64,000 nucleotides of DNA from Methanothrix harundinacea (GTDB taxonomy: Archaea; Halobacteriota; Methanosarcinia; Methanotrichales; Methanotrichaceae), in NCBI GenBank assembly GCA_001509375.1, contig LGFT01000008.1, positions 21,333-85,332 on the forward strand, read 5' to 3'. Within the stretch, counting starts at the first letter, position 1, and each line of letters opens with the position of its first letter. The notes beneath the pieces are model-generated. The model ran no database searches. It saw nothing but the letters and a program-made list of their open reading frames with translations, and was not told the origin of the DNA. The translations under genes were made by a program, and so were the position numbers. Positions 18,465 to 28,665 of the stretch are shown piece after piece.

Positions 18465-19127
18465 ATGAAGTTGAAGATTCTTGGGATAAATGCAAGCCCC
18501 AGAGGGTCGAAGAGCCAGACTCTCCGATTGGTCAGGGCGGTTCTGGACGGCGCAAAAGATTCGGGGGCTGATACAGAGCTGGTGGACCTCTGCAAGCTGG
18601 ATATAGAGTACTGCAACGCATGTGGCACCTGCTTTGCCGAGGGGAGATGCATCTATGAGGATGACTTTGAAGAGCTGTATCGAAAGATCCTGGACTGTGA
18701 CGGCCTGGTCTTGGGTTCGCCCAACTACTTCCACACCGTCACCGCCCAGATGAAGACGATGCTGGACAGGATGGCTGACACCATCCACTGCCAGCTTCTC
18801 ACCGGCAAGTACGGCTGTTCAGCGGCCACTGCGGGAAGCCCCAATTTCGAGGAGGTCACCGACTACCTGAACAAGATCCTGGTGGGGTTCGGGGCCAACG
18901 TCGTTGGCCAGGTGGGCGCATCTCCCAGTCTATCGGGCACGATGGAGACTGCGGAGAAAGGGGCCTTCGCCCTGGGACAAAAGCTGGCAGAAGCCATCAG
19001 AGACGAGAAAGTCTACCCGGATCAAGAGGCGATTCACCAGGAGAGACGGGAATACTTCAAGGTCCTGGTGGAGATGAACAAAGACATCTGGACCCACGAG
19101 TACGAGCATTGGAAGAGGATGGGCTAG
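18465..19127 (+). CDS. Flavodoxin family/NADPH-dependent FMN reductase-like protein
   Basis: MKLKILGINASPRGSKSQTLRLVRAVLDGAKDSGADTELVDL...LVLGSPNYFHTVTAQMKTMLDR. Confidence 0.9.
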   Translation: MKLKILGINASPRGSKSQTLRLVRAVLDGAKDSGADTELVDLCKLDIEYCNACGTCFAEGRCIYEDDFEELYRKILDCDGLVLGSPNYFHTVTAQMKTMLDRMADTIHCQLLTGKYGCSAATAGSPNFEEVTDYLNKILVGFGANVVGQVGASPSLSGTMETAEKGAFALGQKLAEAIRDEKVYPDQEAIHQERREYFKVLVEMNKDIWTHEYEHWKRMG

Positions 19128-19358
19128 CCCTCTGCCGGGCACTTCCCGATCCTCTTTTTGAGTAAATTTCTTCCCTGGCGCATGCAAATCCGGTGGCAGC
19201 CCGCTCCCATGAGCGCGAAGACATTCTCCACTATGCAAGGGGATAACCTCACCCGGCAGGATTTTCGCAGATGTTTGAATGTGTCGGCATCAGAATGAAT
19301 TAATACGTTCAGATCGAGTATACCCATTAATCGTGATGAGCGGCCAGAGGGATCGATC

Positions 19359-19475
19359 ATGATCAACCCCTTCAAGAAGAACAAGGAAATCACAGCTAAG
19401 GAGAAAAGGAGGAAGAAGAAGCAGGAGGAGAGGCGGAAACGAGCGCAGGCTCGAGGAGAGAAGCCCATAAAATAG
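19359..19475 (+). CDS. Candidate 38-aa highly basic small protein
   Basis: MINPFKKNKEITAKEKRRKKKQEERRKRAQARGEKPIK*, manually translated. Confidence 0.4.
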   Translation: MINPFKKNKEITAKEKRRKKKQEERRKRAQARGEKPIK

Positions 19476-19621
19476 ATGCTTTTGATGCCGTAGATGCTTT
19501 AATCCGAGGAATAAGTCGGTGACGCGATGTAGAAAACCAACATGTATTTAGTGAAGTGAGATAGAGAGGGATCGAATTGTATAAGGATGATCCCGCGGCG
19601 TGAAAACCGGAGGCCCGTAAG

Positions 19622-20212
19622 TTGAAGATTGCTGTGGATATCGATGGCGTATTGGCAGATCAGGTCGGCGCAGTCCTGGAAGTGATCGAAAAAGAATATG
19701 GTCAGAAGTATTGTAAAAATGATGTCGATTGTGCGCACTGGACCTTTGGTGGAAGGGAATTGTGGTCTGAGATTGGGAGGCTTTTGGCAGATCCGGAATA
19801 TACTCGAAGTCTGCCTCTGATCGAGGGGTCTCAACAAGGCGTAAAACAGTTAATTCATCACGAAGTTTTTGTGGTTACAGCCCGGCGTCCCAATGCCGAG
19901 GAGGCCACAAAAGAGTGGCTGAACACTCACTTCCCATGTGTGAGGGATTATTACCACGCCAGGACAGGGACCAAGCACCACGTCCCCTCCGATGTATTGA
20001 TAGACGACCTCGACTTCAACATCGTGGAGTTCGTCAAAAGCCATCCCGATCGGCGAGGGATTTTGTTTACGCATCCGTGGAGCATCAACGACACCGATAT
20101 CGAAGTTTACTCCGACCAGGTCTTCTATTGCTCCGAGTGGAGGAGTGTGGTGAAGGCGATCGATGATATCGATTATGGGGAACGGGTCCCGCATCAAACA
20201 TCAAAGTGCTGA
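19622..20212 (+). CDS. 5' nucleotidase/NT5C-like HAD-superfamily protein
   Basis: MKIAVDIDGVLADQVGAVLEVIEKEYGQKY...VPSDVLIDDLDFNI. Confidence 0.75.
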   Translation: MKIAVDIDGVLADQVGAVLEVIEKEYGQKYCKNDVDCAHWTFGGRELWSEIGRLLADPEYTRSLPLIEGSQQGVKQLIHHEVFVVTARRPNAEEATKEWLNTHFPCVRDYYHARTGTKHHVPSDVLIDDLDFNIVEFVKSHPDRRGILFTHPWSINDTDIEVYSDQVFYCSEWRSVVKAIDDIDYGERVPHQTSKC

Positions 20213-20333
20213 TTTGAATCGCCGACCGGTTGGCCGCCAGAGAATATTATTATATTTTAATTATCTTATTTAATCTCTCTGACGTATTTCCCCCTTCAGG
20301 AACGTTTTTACCCATCGGCGTCTTCTGCCCAGC

Positions 20334-21155
20334 ATGAGTGATCTGAAGAGAATCATACCCTGTCTCGACGTAAAGGTCGTCGACGGCCAGCCCTCTGTCG
20401 TCAAGGGCGTCAAGTTCGTGAGTCTCTCGCGACAGGGCGATCCCGTAGAGTTTGCGATCCGCTATGAAGAGCAGGGGGCCGACGAGCTGGTCTTTCTGGA
20501 CATAACCGCCTCAGCTGAGGGGCGGAAGACAATGGTGGACGTCGCCCGAAGGACCGCCCAGGCGGTCTCGATCCCCTTCGCCGTAGGCGGCGGGATCGGA
20601 AGCGTGGAGGATATTGTCGAGATCCTCGACGCCGGGGCCGAGAAGGTGGGGATCAACACCGCGGCGGTGAAGGATCCCGACCTGATCAAGAGAGCCTCGA
20701 AGGCCGTGGGATCGGAGAGGATCATCGTAGCCATCGACGCCCGCAGAAACCCCGACCTCAAAAAGGGCGCGAACGCCTTCGAGCTCGAGGACGGAAGTCG
20801 AGCCTGGTTTGAGGTGGTGATCTACGGCGGCCGAAAGCCCGTCGAGATCGATGCCATCGAATGGGCCCGTCGGGTCGAGGAGCTGGGCGCAGGGGAGATC
20901 CTTCTCACCAGCATGGATCGAGACGGGACCAACGATGGCTATGACATCCCCCTCACCCGAGCTGTCTCCGAGGCTGTAAGCGTCCCGGTGATCGCGAGCG
21001 GCGGGGCTAAAAATCCGGAGCACATGCTCGAGGCCTTCAGGAAGGCGGGGGCCGACGCCGCCCTGGCGGCGGGTATATTCCACCGCGGCGAGTTCACCGT
21101 GAGGGGGGCGAAGGAGTACCTCCGGTCTCACGGGATCGCCGTGAAACTGGACTGA
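20334..21155 (+). CDS. hisF: Imidazole glycerol phosphate synthase subunit HisF
   Basis: [60 protein letters not shown]. Confidence 0.97.
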   Translation: MSDLKRIIPCLDVKVVDGQPSVVKGVKFVSLSRQGDPVEFAIRYEEQGADELVFLDITASAEGRKTMVDVARRTAQAVSIPFAVGGGIGSVEDIVEILDAGAEKVGINTAAVKDPDLIKRASKAVGSERIIVAIDARRNPDLKKGANAFELEDGSRAWFEVVIYGGRKPVEIDAIEWARRVEELGAGEILLTSMDRDGTNDGYDIPLTRAVSEAVSVPVIASGGAKNPEHMLEAFRKAGADAALAAGIFHRGEFTVRGAKEYLRSHGIAVKLD

Positions 21156-21315
21156 AAGCTCAATATTTTGCTTTTACAGGCTTAACGGGTGAGCGTTAAC
21201 CTCTCACACGTTGCTTTTTTGCTCTCGGCCCAGAGGCGGGGCAAAGAAGCCTCGACATCGGCGGTTAAGCTAGAGCCGACAGGACTCGCCGAACTAAAAC
21301 AGTCACGAAGCAGCT

Positions 21316-21426
21316 CTAATTTTTAATCAGCTCTATGATATCCCTATAAATGTCTAGGGTTATGGAGACGACTATGCCAGCGAATAACAGAGCCATCAAG
21401 ATACCTTCAAACGCCATAACAACCAT
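21316..21426 (-). CDS. Candidate 36-aa single-TM small protein
   Basis: MVVMAFEGILMALLFAGIVVSITLDIYRDIIELIKN*, manually translated; duplicated TATA-like element directly upstream. Confidence 0.5.
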   Translation of the reverse strand: MVVMAFEGILMALLFAGIVVSITLDIYRDIIELIKN

Positions 21427-21431
21427 TTCCT

Positions 21432-21462
21432 ATATATTCTATATAGCGATATATTCTATATA
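21432..21462 (-). promoter_or_regulatory. Duplicated 14-bp TATA-like element (ATATATTCTATATA x2, 17-bp period)
   Basis: Exact copies at 21432-21445 and 21449-21462. Confidence 0.5.
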
Positions 21463-21603
21463 TACTTTATGTTTCAGATCTCGATGGCCTTTCTCTCCGG
21501 TTTTCTAAGCTTCTCGCGAACCTCTCGGTGGCTCCCTCTCTTCACCTCACGAATGATTATTGGAGAACCGGCTAAAGATCATCTAGCTGTCGTTTCGCTC
21601 CAG

Positions 21604-23964
21604 CTACTCAGCTTGGATCTTCTCCAATGCTTCTTGAGCAGCACTTCGAACCCGATCGTCCTCGTCCATCGAAGCCAGACGATTCAGAGGATCGACGGCT
21701 CTGGTATCGCCGATATTTCCAAGAGCGCGGGCTGCATCGGCGCGGATAAACCAGTATTCGTCATTAAATACCTCGATCAGAGGATCGACCGCTCGGGGGT
21801 CACCGATATTGCCAAGAGCCGTGGAAGCATAGGACCGGACAAGCGAGTCCTCATCCTTCAAGGCCTTGATGAGAGGATCGACCGCTCGGGGATCACCGAT
21901 ATTGCCAAGAGCAATGGCAGCATACTCTCGGACAAAAAAACTCTCATCATTGAGGAGCACCTGGATGAGTGGATCGATGGCCCTGGGATCACCGATATTG
22001 CCGAGAATCTGGGCAGCATATACTCTAACCCACTCAGATTTATCCTCCAGTTCCAGAATTATATCGTCCACCTCGCCCCCATCGTCCCCATATTTTGTAG
22101 CCTCGATAAAGGTCCCACCAATCTGTTCATCGGTGACAGGGGTGGCTGAAGCCTTCGTGCTGCTGAAGATCTTCTCGTCTTCAGCATCCAACTTGTCCTC
22201 TGGAGGGGCGGCATTATCGTGCCTGGCACTGAGCTTCTGCAGAGCCAGGGCAGCCTCCTCTCTGACTTCTTTCTCTTCATCTTCTAGGGCCTCGGTAAGT
22301 GGACCGATAGCTCTGGGGTCTCCGAGCTCTCCAAGAGCGAACGCAACTCTCGATCTGGTGAACCCATCAGGGTCCTCCAAGGCCTTGATCAGCGGCTCCA
22401 CTGAACTGGGATCTTTGAGGTACATTCCCAGAGAGACGGCGGCGTTTATCCTGACGATGGGATCCTCATCATCGAGGGCCTGAATTAACGGACCAACAGC
22501 CCTGTGATCTCCGAGAGCTCCGAGGGATACGGCTGTAATGCCCCTCACAACGCCATCCTCGTCGTTCAGCTTCTCGATCAGCGGTTCAACCGCTCTTTTG
22601 TCTCCGATCCATCCGAGAGCGCTTGCGACGTTGGCTCTGACCTCTGGATCCGAATCGTTGAGAGCCTCAATCAGAGGCACCACCGCCCTCGGATCGCGAA
22701 GCTTAAAGAGTGAGCCTGCCGCATTGGAGCGAATAGTGCTATTTGGGTCTTGTAGGTCTTTGATGTGTCTTTCAAGCTCGGAGGCTTCGGCCACCGCCTC
22801 TTGCGGCTCAGATGAGCTTGTCCGAGAGCCGATGACGGCAACCGCATCGATCTCATTCCAGCCCGAGACCTTTTCCGTATCCAGGATTATCCTGATCTGG
22901 TCAGACGGAAAAGCAGCCCCGATCTGGATAACTGTGATGGAGGATGCTGCGTCGGGCGGTGTCGTTCCTTCCCACGCCAGATGCCGCTCTCCGTTCTGAT
23001 TGTATATCTCCAAACCCGTGATGGCGCCGGGGTTTAAGGACTCATAGATCTCAACTCGACTTATCAAGACCGGCACCTCATACTCGAGATCAAGCCACTC
23101 GAACCCGCCGTCTTCTAGTTCTGGGGCCCAGGCGGTCCCGATATCTTCTTGGAAGGGATAGGTATCTGGCTCACCGCAAGCCTGCGCCGAGGACCAGGCT
23201 CCGGTCGAGCGCTCGCTGCTCGCGGTGGCCCCGATCGCCCACTGAGCCAGCTCTCTCACCTCATTCGTAGCCACTTCCGGTGGTACCCTCTCATCTATCT
23301 GCGCCCAAGGTACCTCCTCTATCAACAAAAATTCTGAATCTAACCGGGTCGCCTCGCTGAGAGCATCCAGAAAAATGCTTTCATGAAGGGCGCTTTCTTC
23401 CTCCGCTTCCTCGCACCAAACGGGGTATTCGTGGGCCAAATTTTCACGGAGGTCTCGGTGGGCGAAAGCCTTGTTCAACCAGGCCAAGGCGTATCTCGGA
23501 TCGATCCTGATCGCTTCGTCATAAGCGGCTATAGCTTCTTCGTAAAAATCCCTTTTGCAAGATGCATCCTCATAACAGACGGCAGATTTAGCAATGTTCC
23601 ATAAGACAACCCCTTTGTTATTCCACGCCTGAGCATTCAGGGGATTCGCACGGATTGCTTCATCGTAGGCTTCAATAGTCTCGGTGGTTATATCCTCATC
23701 AGGATTCCAAACGAGGTAGAGATTAAGGGCATAGCTCAAGTCATCCAAGATCTGGTCATCATCCATCGGCACAGATCCCATATCGTACAATATCTGGCCG
23801 AGGATCATATTTCCTTTATTTAAAAAATAAATGTCATCCGCTAAAATTGTTGACCCATCGAGAACCGGCTGACCACACCCCAGTGACACCAGCGTTGCCA
23901 CCAACGCTAGCGCAAACAGAACAAATTTCAACCTCATCTCAAGCCTCCGCCCCGTATATGTCAT
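21604..23964 (-). CDS. Secreted TPR / discoidin-like / HEAT-repeat protein
   Basis: Signal peptide with LVSLGCG; TPR units (NAQAWNNKGVVLWN, RYALAWLNKA); DILISRVEIYESLNPGAITGLEIYNQNGERHLAWEGTTPP-type region; many DPRAVDPLIxALxDED HEAT/PBS units. Confidence 0.85.
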   Translation of the reverse strand: MTYTGRRLEMRLKFVLFALALVATLVSLGCGQPVLDGSTILADDIYFLNKGNMILGQILYDMGSVPMDDDQILDDLSYALNLYLVWNPDEDITTETIEAYDEAIRANPLNAQAWNNKGVVLWNIAKSAVCYEDASCKRDFYEEAIAAYDEAIRIDPRYALAWLNKAFAHRDLRENLAHEYPVWCEEAEEESALHESIFLDALSEATRLDSEFLLIEEVPWAQIDERVPPEVATNEVRELAQWAIGATASSERSTGAWSSAQACGEPDTYPFQEDIGTAWAPELEDGGFEWLDLEYEVPVLISRVEIYESLNPGAITGLEIYNQNGERHLAWEGTTPPDAASSITVIQIGAAFPSDQIRIILDTEKVSGWNEIDAVAVIGSRTSSSEPQEAVAEASELERHIKDLQDPNSTIRSNAAGSLFKLRDPRAVVPLIEALNDSDPEVRANVASALGWIGDKRAVEPLIEKLNDEDGVVRGITAVSLGALGDHRAVGPLIQALDDEDPIVRINAAVSLGMYLKDPSSVEPLIKALEDPDGFTRSRVAFALGELGDPRAIGPLTEALEDEEKEVREEAALALQKLSARHDNAAPPEDKLDAEDEKIFSSTKASATPVTDEQIGGTFIEATKYGDDGGEVDDIILELEDKSEWVRVYAAQILGNIGDPRAIDPLIQVLLNDESFFVREYAAIALGNIGDPRAVDPLIKALKDEDSLVRSYASTALGNIGDPRAVDPLIEVFNDEYWFIRADAARALGNIGDTRAVDPLNRLASMDEDDRVRSAAQEALEKIQAE

Positions 23965-24383
23965 CCCATCTACTATTAGGAATTTATCATCATAAGATGA
24001 GATTCAACAACCCAGGTGGGGCCTCTGCCTCAATCGCTGCCGTCACCACAATCTCTCCGGAGTCCAGCACGGCCAGTGCCGCAACAAATCAGGCTCAATC
24101 GAATTATTGTATCCGCTCCATTATTAGAGATCATCCCTACAGGAGAAAAAATTTTAATCTCTGCGCCCTGTTCGCACTGTTTGGGTCGTGAAAGGTCCAA
24201 AATTCATCGATATTGAACCGTCTAAACGTGGAGATTGTCAAAAAAATGGCTCCTCGCTGTTTAGTGTGGGTAAACTAAAGGGGGCGCAAATCCGGCGGTC
24301 AGGTCATCACGACGTCATGATCGCCTGAAATCATACTCTTCATGAGACGAGATTGTGAAAAAATACTACGGATTGGAGGGTTG

Positions 24384-24503
24384 ATGCGGAAAGCCGGATC
24401 TAGTAATCTTGGTCCCGGTAGGCCGAAGGCCGGAGATGAAAGAGAGCTGCTCATCGAATTTGGAAGAAAAGGAGGGAGGAGCAAAAGTCGTCATAGGAGG
24501 TAG
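24384..24503 (+). CDS. Candidate 39-aa basic small protein
   Basis: MRKAGSSNLGPGRPKAGDERELLIEFGRKGGRSKSRHRR*; GGAGGG Shine-Dalgarno 6 nt upstream of ATG. Confidence 0.5.
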   Translation: MRKAGSSNLGPGRPKAGDERELLIEFGRKGGRSKSRHRR

Positions 24504-24530
24504 AGGGAGAGAATAGCATACGACTTTTGC
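24481..24530. repeat. Perfect 11-bp inverted repeat GCAAAAGTCGT...ACGACTTTTGC (28-nt spacer)
   Basis: Read directly. Confidence 0.6.
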
Positions 24531-24604
24531 CATGTTGTTATACGTCATTTGTCGAATATATACTTTTCGGTCTGAATATAAGGTGGAAGCCTTCTCCGGC
24601 CGGG

Positions 24605-25633
24605 TCAGGGCTTATGCACCTCGAAGTCGATGGCGATGTTGTACTGATGGGGCGCATAGCTTCTCACGACCCCGCATCGGAGTATCCTGATCATCGCGCC
24701 CAAGGCGGAGGCCCCCTCTTCGACGAAGGCCATATCCCGGCCGTAGAGGTCCTCCTCGGGGGCGATGGCGTAGTAGTGGACTATTCCGCCGTCCTTCGCA
24801 ATCCTCATCGCCACCTTCAGGAAATCGCGGGCGGTGTGGGGGAGGTTCATGATGACGTGGTCTGCGAAGTTTTCGTACCTCTCCGCCAGATCCGCGGCGT
24901 CCCCCTCCAGGATCTCTATTCCGTCGATCCGGTTGAGCCGAGCGTTCTCCTTCAATAGCCTCACAGCCTCGGGGTTCTTATCCACGGCAACGACTTTCGC
25001 CCCCCTTTTCGCGATCAACAGGGCGAAGGGGCCGACCCCAGCGAACATGTCGACGACGACGTCATCGGGCTTGATGAGCTTCGCCACCCTCAGCCGCTCT
25101 GTCCCGAGGCGCGGGGTGAAGTAAGCCTTCTCGAGGTCGATCCGATACCGCAGGCCGTGCTCTTTGTGGAGGGTCGTCGTCTTCTCCACCCCGGCGACGT
25201 GGCGAAACCGGCGGGTCCGATATTCCCCCTCCACCGCCGTCATGGACGATATCACCGTTCTGACGTTTCTGTGGACGGCCATGATGGCGGCGGCTGCCTC
25301 TCCGTCCAGGTCGTCCAGTATCGCCACATCCCCCACCACCTCGAAGGAGGCCCTACTCCCGAGGAGCTTCTCAACGGTCTCTCTCCGCTCGGCCTCCTCA
25401 AACTCGGCCTCCACCAGGTCGAAGTCGCCGAGGCTTCTGAGATCCTCCTCTGCCTCTGGGCTCAGGTCCAGGATGGGCAGGTAGAGATGGACCTCGTCTG
25501 ATCCTATCTTCCGGTCCCTGTCGAAGGCCCCCAGCTCCACCAGCCTTTTTCGGAACGTCTCGCCCTGACTTCGGTGTACCTTCAGCCCCCGGGAATGCGC
25601 CACATCTTCACCTCGCCCAAAAATCAAGCCCAA
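24605..25633 (-). CDS. tRNA (guanine37-N1)-methyltransferase Trm5-like
   Basis: TPRLGTERLRVAKLIKPDDVVVDMFAGVGPFALLIAKRGAKVVAVDKNPEAVRLLKENARLN..DHVIMNLPHTARDFL. Confidence 0.9.
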   Translation of the reverse strand: MGLIFGRGEDVAHSRGLKVHRSQGETFRKRLVELGAFDRDRKIGSDEVHLYLPILDLSPEAEEDLRSLGDFDLVEAEFEEAERRETVEKLLGSRASFEVVGDVAILDDLDGEAAAAIMAVHRNVRTVISSMTAVEGEYRTRRFRHVAGVEKTTTLHKEHGLRYRIDLEKAYFTPRLGTERLRVAKLIKPDDVVVDMFAGVGPFALLIAKRGAKVVAVDKNPEAVRLLKENARLNRIDGIEILEGDAADLAERYENFADHVIMNLPHTARDFLKVAMRIAKDGGIVHYYAIAPEEDLYGRDMAFVEEGASALGAMIRILRCGVVRSYAPHQYNIAIDFEVHKP

Positions 25634-26811
25634 TCATCCCCGGGCCCTAGCCCCGACGCTTCCGTCTGCTCGCCCTTGATGGCGGCGTAGATCTCTTCCT
25701 GGCTTCTATCCGTCTTGACGTACCTTCCGCCGGAGGCCCTGCTGATCCTCTTCGCCAGATCCGATTCCTCGCTGCCGACGTCCACCACCAGGAGATGAAC
25801 CCTCGATCTCCTCAGGTCTCGGGCGACCTCTTCGGCCTCGGCGGCTGCATCTCCTGCCACTTCCAGGGGCGCGTTGGCGCTTCCGTCGGTGATCAGAACC
25901 AGGATCGGTGTGGCTGATGGCTCCTTCTCCCGCTCCCTATTCAATAGAAGAAGGCCCGTGGAGAGGCCGCTGGCGAGGGGCGTCGTCCCGCCGTACTCGA
26001 TCTCCTCCAGATGCCTCTTCGCTGTCACCACCGCCGATGTGAAGGGGAGGATCACCTCAGCCCTCCTCCCCGAGCAAGATACCAGGGCCAACCTGTCCCT
26101 TCTTGCATAGGCGTCTTTTAGGAGTTCGATCACCACCCTCCTCGTGGCATTGGCCGACTCTTCCATGGAGAAGCTGGAGTCGAGTACCATCCCGATGAGG
26201 GTGGCGACCTTCCTCCTCCTCACCTTCTCCCGGAGATCTTCCTCTCCGATGACGAGAGTGCTGCCGGAGCGGGCACCACCTGTGCGGGCGAGGGCCGCCC
26301 GGATGGTGGGGGCGAGGGCGACGTCCGTAGTCTCGCCCCTTGGCAGCCGGGCTCTGACGTACCGCCCCCTCTTTCCCCTGGCCAGGACCTCCGCCCTCCT
26401 CCCCGATGCAGGCGACCTCGACGCAGTCCTCGTCTCCCTCCGGGCGAAATGGTCGAGGATCTCGGCCAGGTCGTAACAGCTCCCTTCTTCGCCTGAATGG
26501 CCGCAAGCCGCGAGGTCTTCAAGTTCCCTGGGCTCCATCTCGACGAAGGTCTTGTCGCCGAGGAGGACGACGGCTGCGATCTCCTCGGTCCTGACAGACG
26601 ATTTCCAGGTATCGAGGATCGACTTTATCCTCGATCTGTCCTCCGGGGTGACCATTACAGCCCTCTCCCGGGGTATCCTGATCCCGATGACAGGAGCCCC
26701 GGCAAGGAATACCTTACATCCGTAATTTCGGCTCAGGTTTCTTCGACAAAGGGTCGCCAGCTCTTCGGCCGGCGGCAGAGAGGCGAGGTCCCACGCCGAA
26801 GGCATGATCAC
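25624..26811 (-). CDS. ChlD/BchD-like vWA-domain protein
   Basis: [56 protein letters not shown] DxSxS. Confidence 0.82.
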   Translation of the reverse strand: MIMPSAWDLASLPPAEELATLCRRNLSRNYGCKVFLAGAPVIGIRIPRERAVMVTPEDRSRIKSILDTWKSSVRTEEIAAVVLLGDKTFVEMEPRELEDLAACGHSGEEGSCYDLAEILDHFARRETRTASRSPASGRRAEVLARGKRGRYVRARLPRGETTDVALAPTIRAALARTGGARSGSTLVIGEEDLREKVRRRKVATLIGMVLDSSFSMEESANATRRVVIELLKDAYARRDRLALVSCSGRRAEVILPFTSAVVTAKRHLEEIEYGGTTPLASGLSTGLLLLNREREKEPSATPILVLITDGSANAPLEVAGDAAAEAEEVARDLRRSRVHLLVVDVGSEESDLAKRISRASGGRYVKTDRSQEEIYAAIKGEQTEASGLGPGDDWA

Positions 26812-28025
26812 GTCACCATCGATCTGAGACTCTCAGGGCTGAACTCACCGTCGTCGAAGGGGGTCTTTCGCATCCGGTGAGGCAACACCATCTCCGCCGC
26901 CGCGACGATGTCGCTGGTCTCGACCCTCTCCCTCCCCTCGAAGGCGGCGTTGGTTCTCGCGGCCCGCTCAATCATGATGTCCGCCCGGTGGCCATCGACC
27001 CCGAATTCGATGCAGATCTGAGCTATCTTTCGTAGCTCCCCCTTTCCGGTGCCGATCCTCGGAAGAAGCTTTTTGGCGGAGATGATTCTGGACTTGAGGC
27101 GATCGCTCTCGGCTTTGAACTCATCTCTGAACTTCGCTGGATCTCTGGAGAAGGCGTTCCTCCGCTCGATGATCTCGACCCTCTGCTCGACGTCACCGAT
27201 CCCCTCCACCTCCACCTGGAGGGCGATCCTGTCGAGGAGTTGGGGCCGGAGCTCCCCTTCCTCTGGGTTCATGGAACCGACGATGATGAAGCTCGCTGGG
27301 TGGCTTGCAGACACCCCCTCCCTCTCGACGGTGTTTATCCCCATGGCGGCAGAGTCCAGGAGGGCGTCGACGACGTAGTCGTCGAGGAGGTTGATCTCGT
27401 CGATGTAAAGGATGCCCCGGTTCGCCTCGGCCAGAATCCCGGGCTCAAAGGCCCTCTCCCCGCCCCGGAGGGCCCGCTCCATGTCGAGGGATCCCACAAC
27501 TCGGTCCTCAGTGGCGCCCACCGGGAGGTCGACGACCCTCGTCGGCCTCACCTCCGTAGGCAGAACGCCCAAAGCCAGCCTCTCAGCGCACTCCCAGCAG
27601 AGGTTCTCCTCGTCATTTGGGTCGCAGCCGAAGCGGCAGCCCACCACCACCTCGATCCCGGGCAGGACCTCTGCGAGCCCCCGGACGGCTGTAGACTTGG
27701 CCGTACCCTTCTGGCCTCTTATCAGTACCCCTCCGATCGAGGGGTTGATGGCGTTTAGGATCAGAGCCCTCTTCATCTTCTCTTGGCCGACGATGGCGGC
27801 GAAGGGGTAGAGGAGCCGCTTCGACCGCGCCAGGGTGAGGCCGAAGGACCTCGATTTTTCGTCTGTGGGGTTGGAGGACGCAATCGAGGATGCTGTTCTT
27901 TCCTTTGGAGGGGCTGGTCTCGAATCAGCGTCCTTTTCAGAAGCTTTTTCAGAACTTTTTTCTCTGACCGTTTCGATTGAAGGACTCCTTTCCCTTATGA
28001 CGCCCGTGATCCGCAAAGCTACCAC
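26808..28025 (-). CDS. Magnesium/cobalt chelatase ChlI-like AAA ATPase
   Basis: [84 protein letters not shown]. Confidence 0.9.
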   Translation of the reverse strand: MVALRITGVIRERSPSIETVREKSSEKASEKDADSRPAPPKERTASSIASSNPTDEKSRSFGLTLARSKRLLYPFAAIVGQEKMKRALILNAINPSIGGVLIRGQKGTAKSTAVRGLAEVLPGIEVVVGCRFGCDPNDEENLCWECAERLALGVLPTEVRPTRVVDLPVGATEDRVVGSLDMERALRGGERAFEPGILAEANRGILYIDEINLLDDYVVDALLDSAAMGINTVEREGVSASHPASFIIVGSMNPEEGELRPQLLDRIALQVEVEGIGDVEQRVEIIERRNAFSRDPAKFRDEFKAESDRLKSRIISAKKLLPRIGTGKGELRKIAQICIEFGVDGHRADIMIERAARTNAAFEGRERVETSDIVAAAEMVLPHRMRKTPFDDGEFSPESLRSMVT

Positions 28026-28026
28026 C

Positions 28027-28431
28027 TCAAGAGTACCTGAGCATTATCGCCGAGAAGAGGGTTACGACGAGCAACAACAGCCCCAAAAAGAATAGTCCGA
28101 ATAGGGGGTTCAGATTGGGTTTTCTCCTTTTGATAGAAAGATTGTTGAGATAGACGAGGGAGATGCTCATGGTAGCCAGGAATATTATCGCCGATACCAG
28201 GATCACCGACCCCGCCACGATGACGTACTCCGCAGTCCACGTATAGCTGGTGGCATATAAGAGGTCCAAAAAGAAGTCCTTGCCGTTCCTCTCGTAGGCG
28301 GAGGTGACCCAGAGCATTGTGTAGGCTATCTCCGCTGTCCCGATGACTGCCGATGTCACGGCTATGCCGAGCAGAGTGAAGATTGAGCCGATATCCGAAA
28401 CCTTTACATCTATCTCCCATTCCCTCTCCAA
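28027..28431 (-). CDS. Small multi-TM membrane protein, unknown function
   Basis: 134 aa, several hydrophobic segments. Confidence 0.6.
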   Translation of the reverse strand: MEREWEIDVKVSDIGSIFTLLGIAVTSAVIGTAEIAYTMLWVTSAYERNGKDFFLDLLYATSYTWTAEYVIVAGSVILVSAIIFLATMSISLVYLNNLSIKRRKPNLNPLFGLFFLGLLLLVVTLFSAIMLRYS

Positions 28432-28665
28432 ATGAGTTCACCAGCAGAGGATATGTCGAGGTGGATTAAAAGGGTTTAGATGGTCTGCTTGCTCTGACCA
28501 TATCAGATTTTATCTCAGGAGGCTCTGATAGGGCTGGCTCACGCATAGGACCTGGGTCTCCGGGGGCCAAAAACATCAAATATAATACTGTCTCAATTTA
28601 CAATGTGTTCGCGATCAGGATAGCCTTAAATCGATCAAAGCCCAACATCTGCTAAGGTGTGAGAC

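Noticed and set aside
21170-21310. Minus-strand frame SPVGSSLTADVEASLPRLWAESKKATCERLTLTR* as a TnpB/IS605 C-terminal remnant
   Set aside because: Looks somewhat protein-like but has no start or diagnostic zinc-ribbon/RuvC motif; evidence too weak.
21690-22010. 93-bp periodic repeats considered as CRISPR-like or minisatellite
   Set aside because: Period is a multiple of 3 and translates to HEAT units in the minus-strand gene; no spacer/repeat structure.
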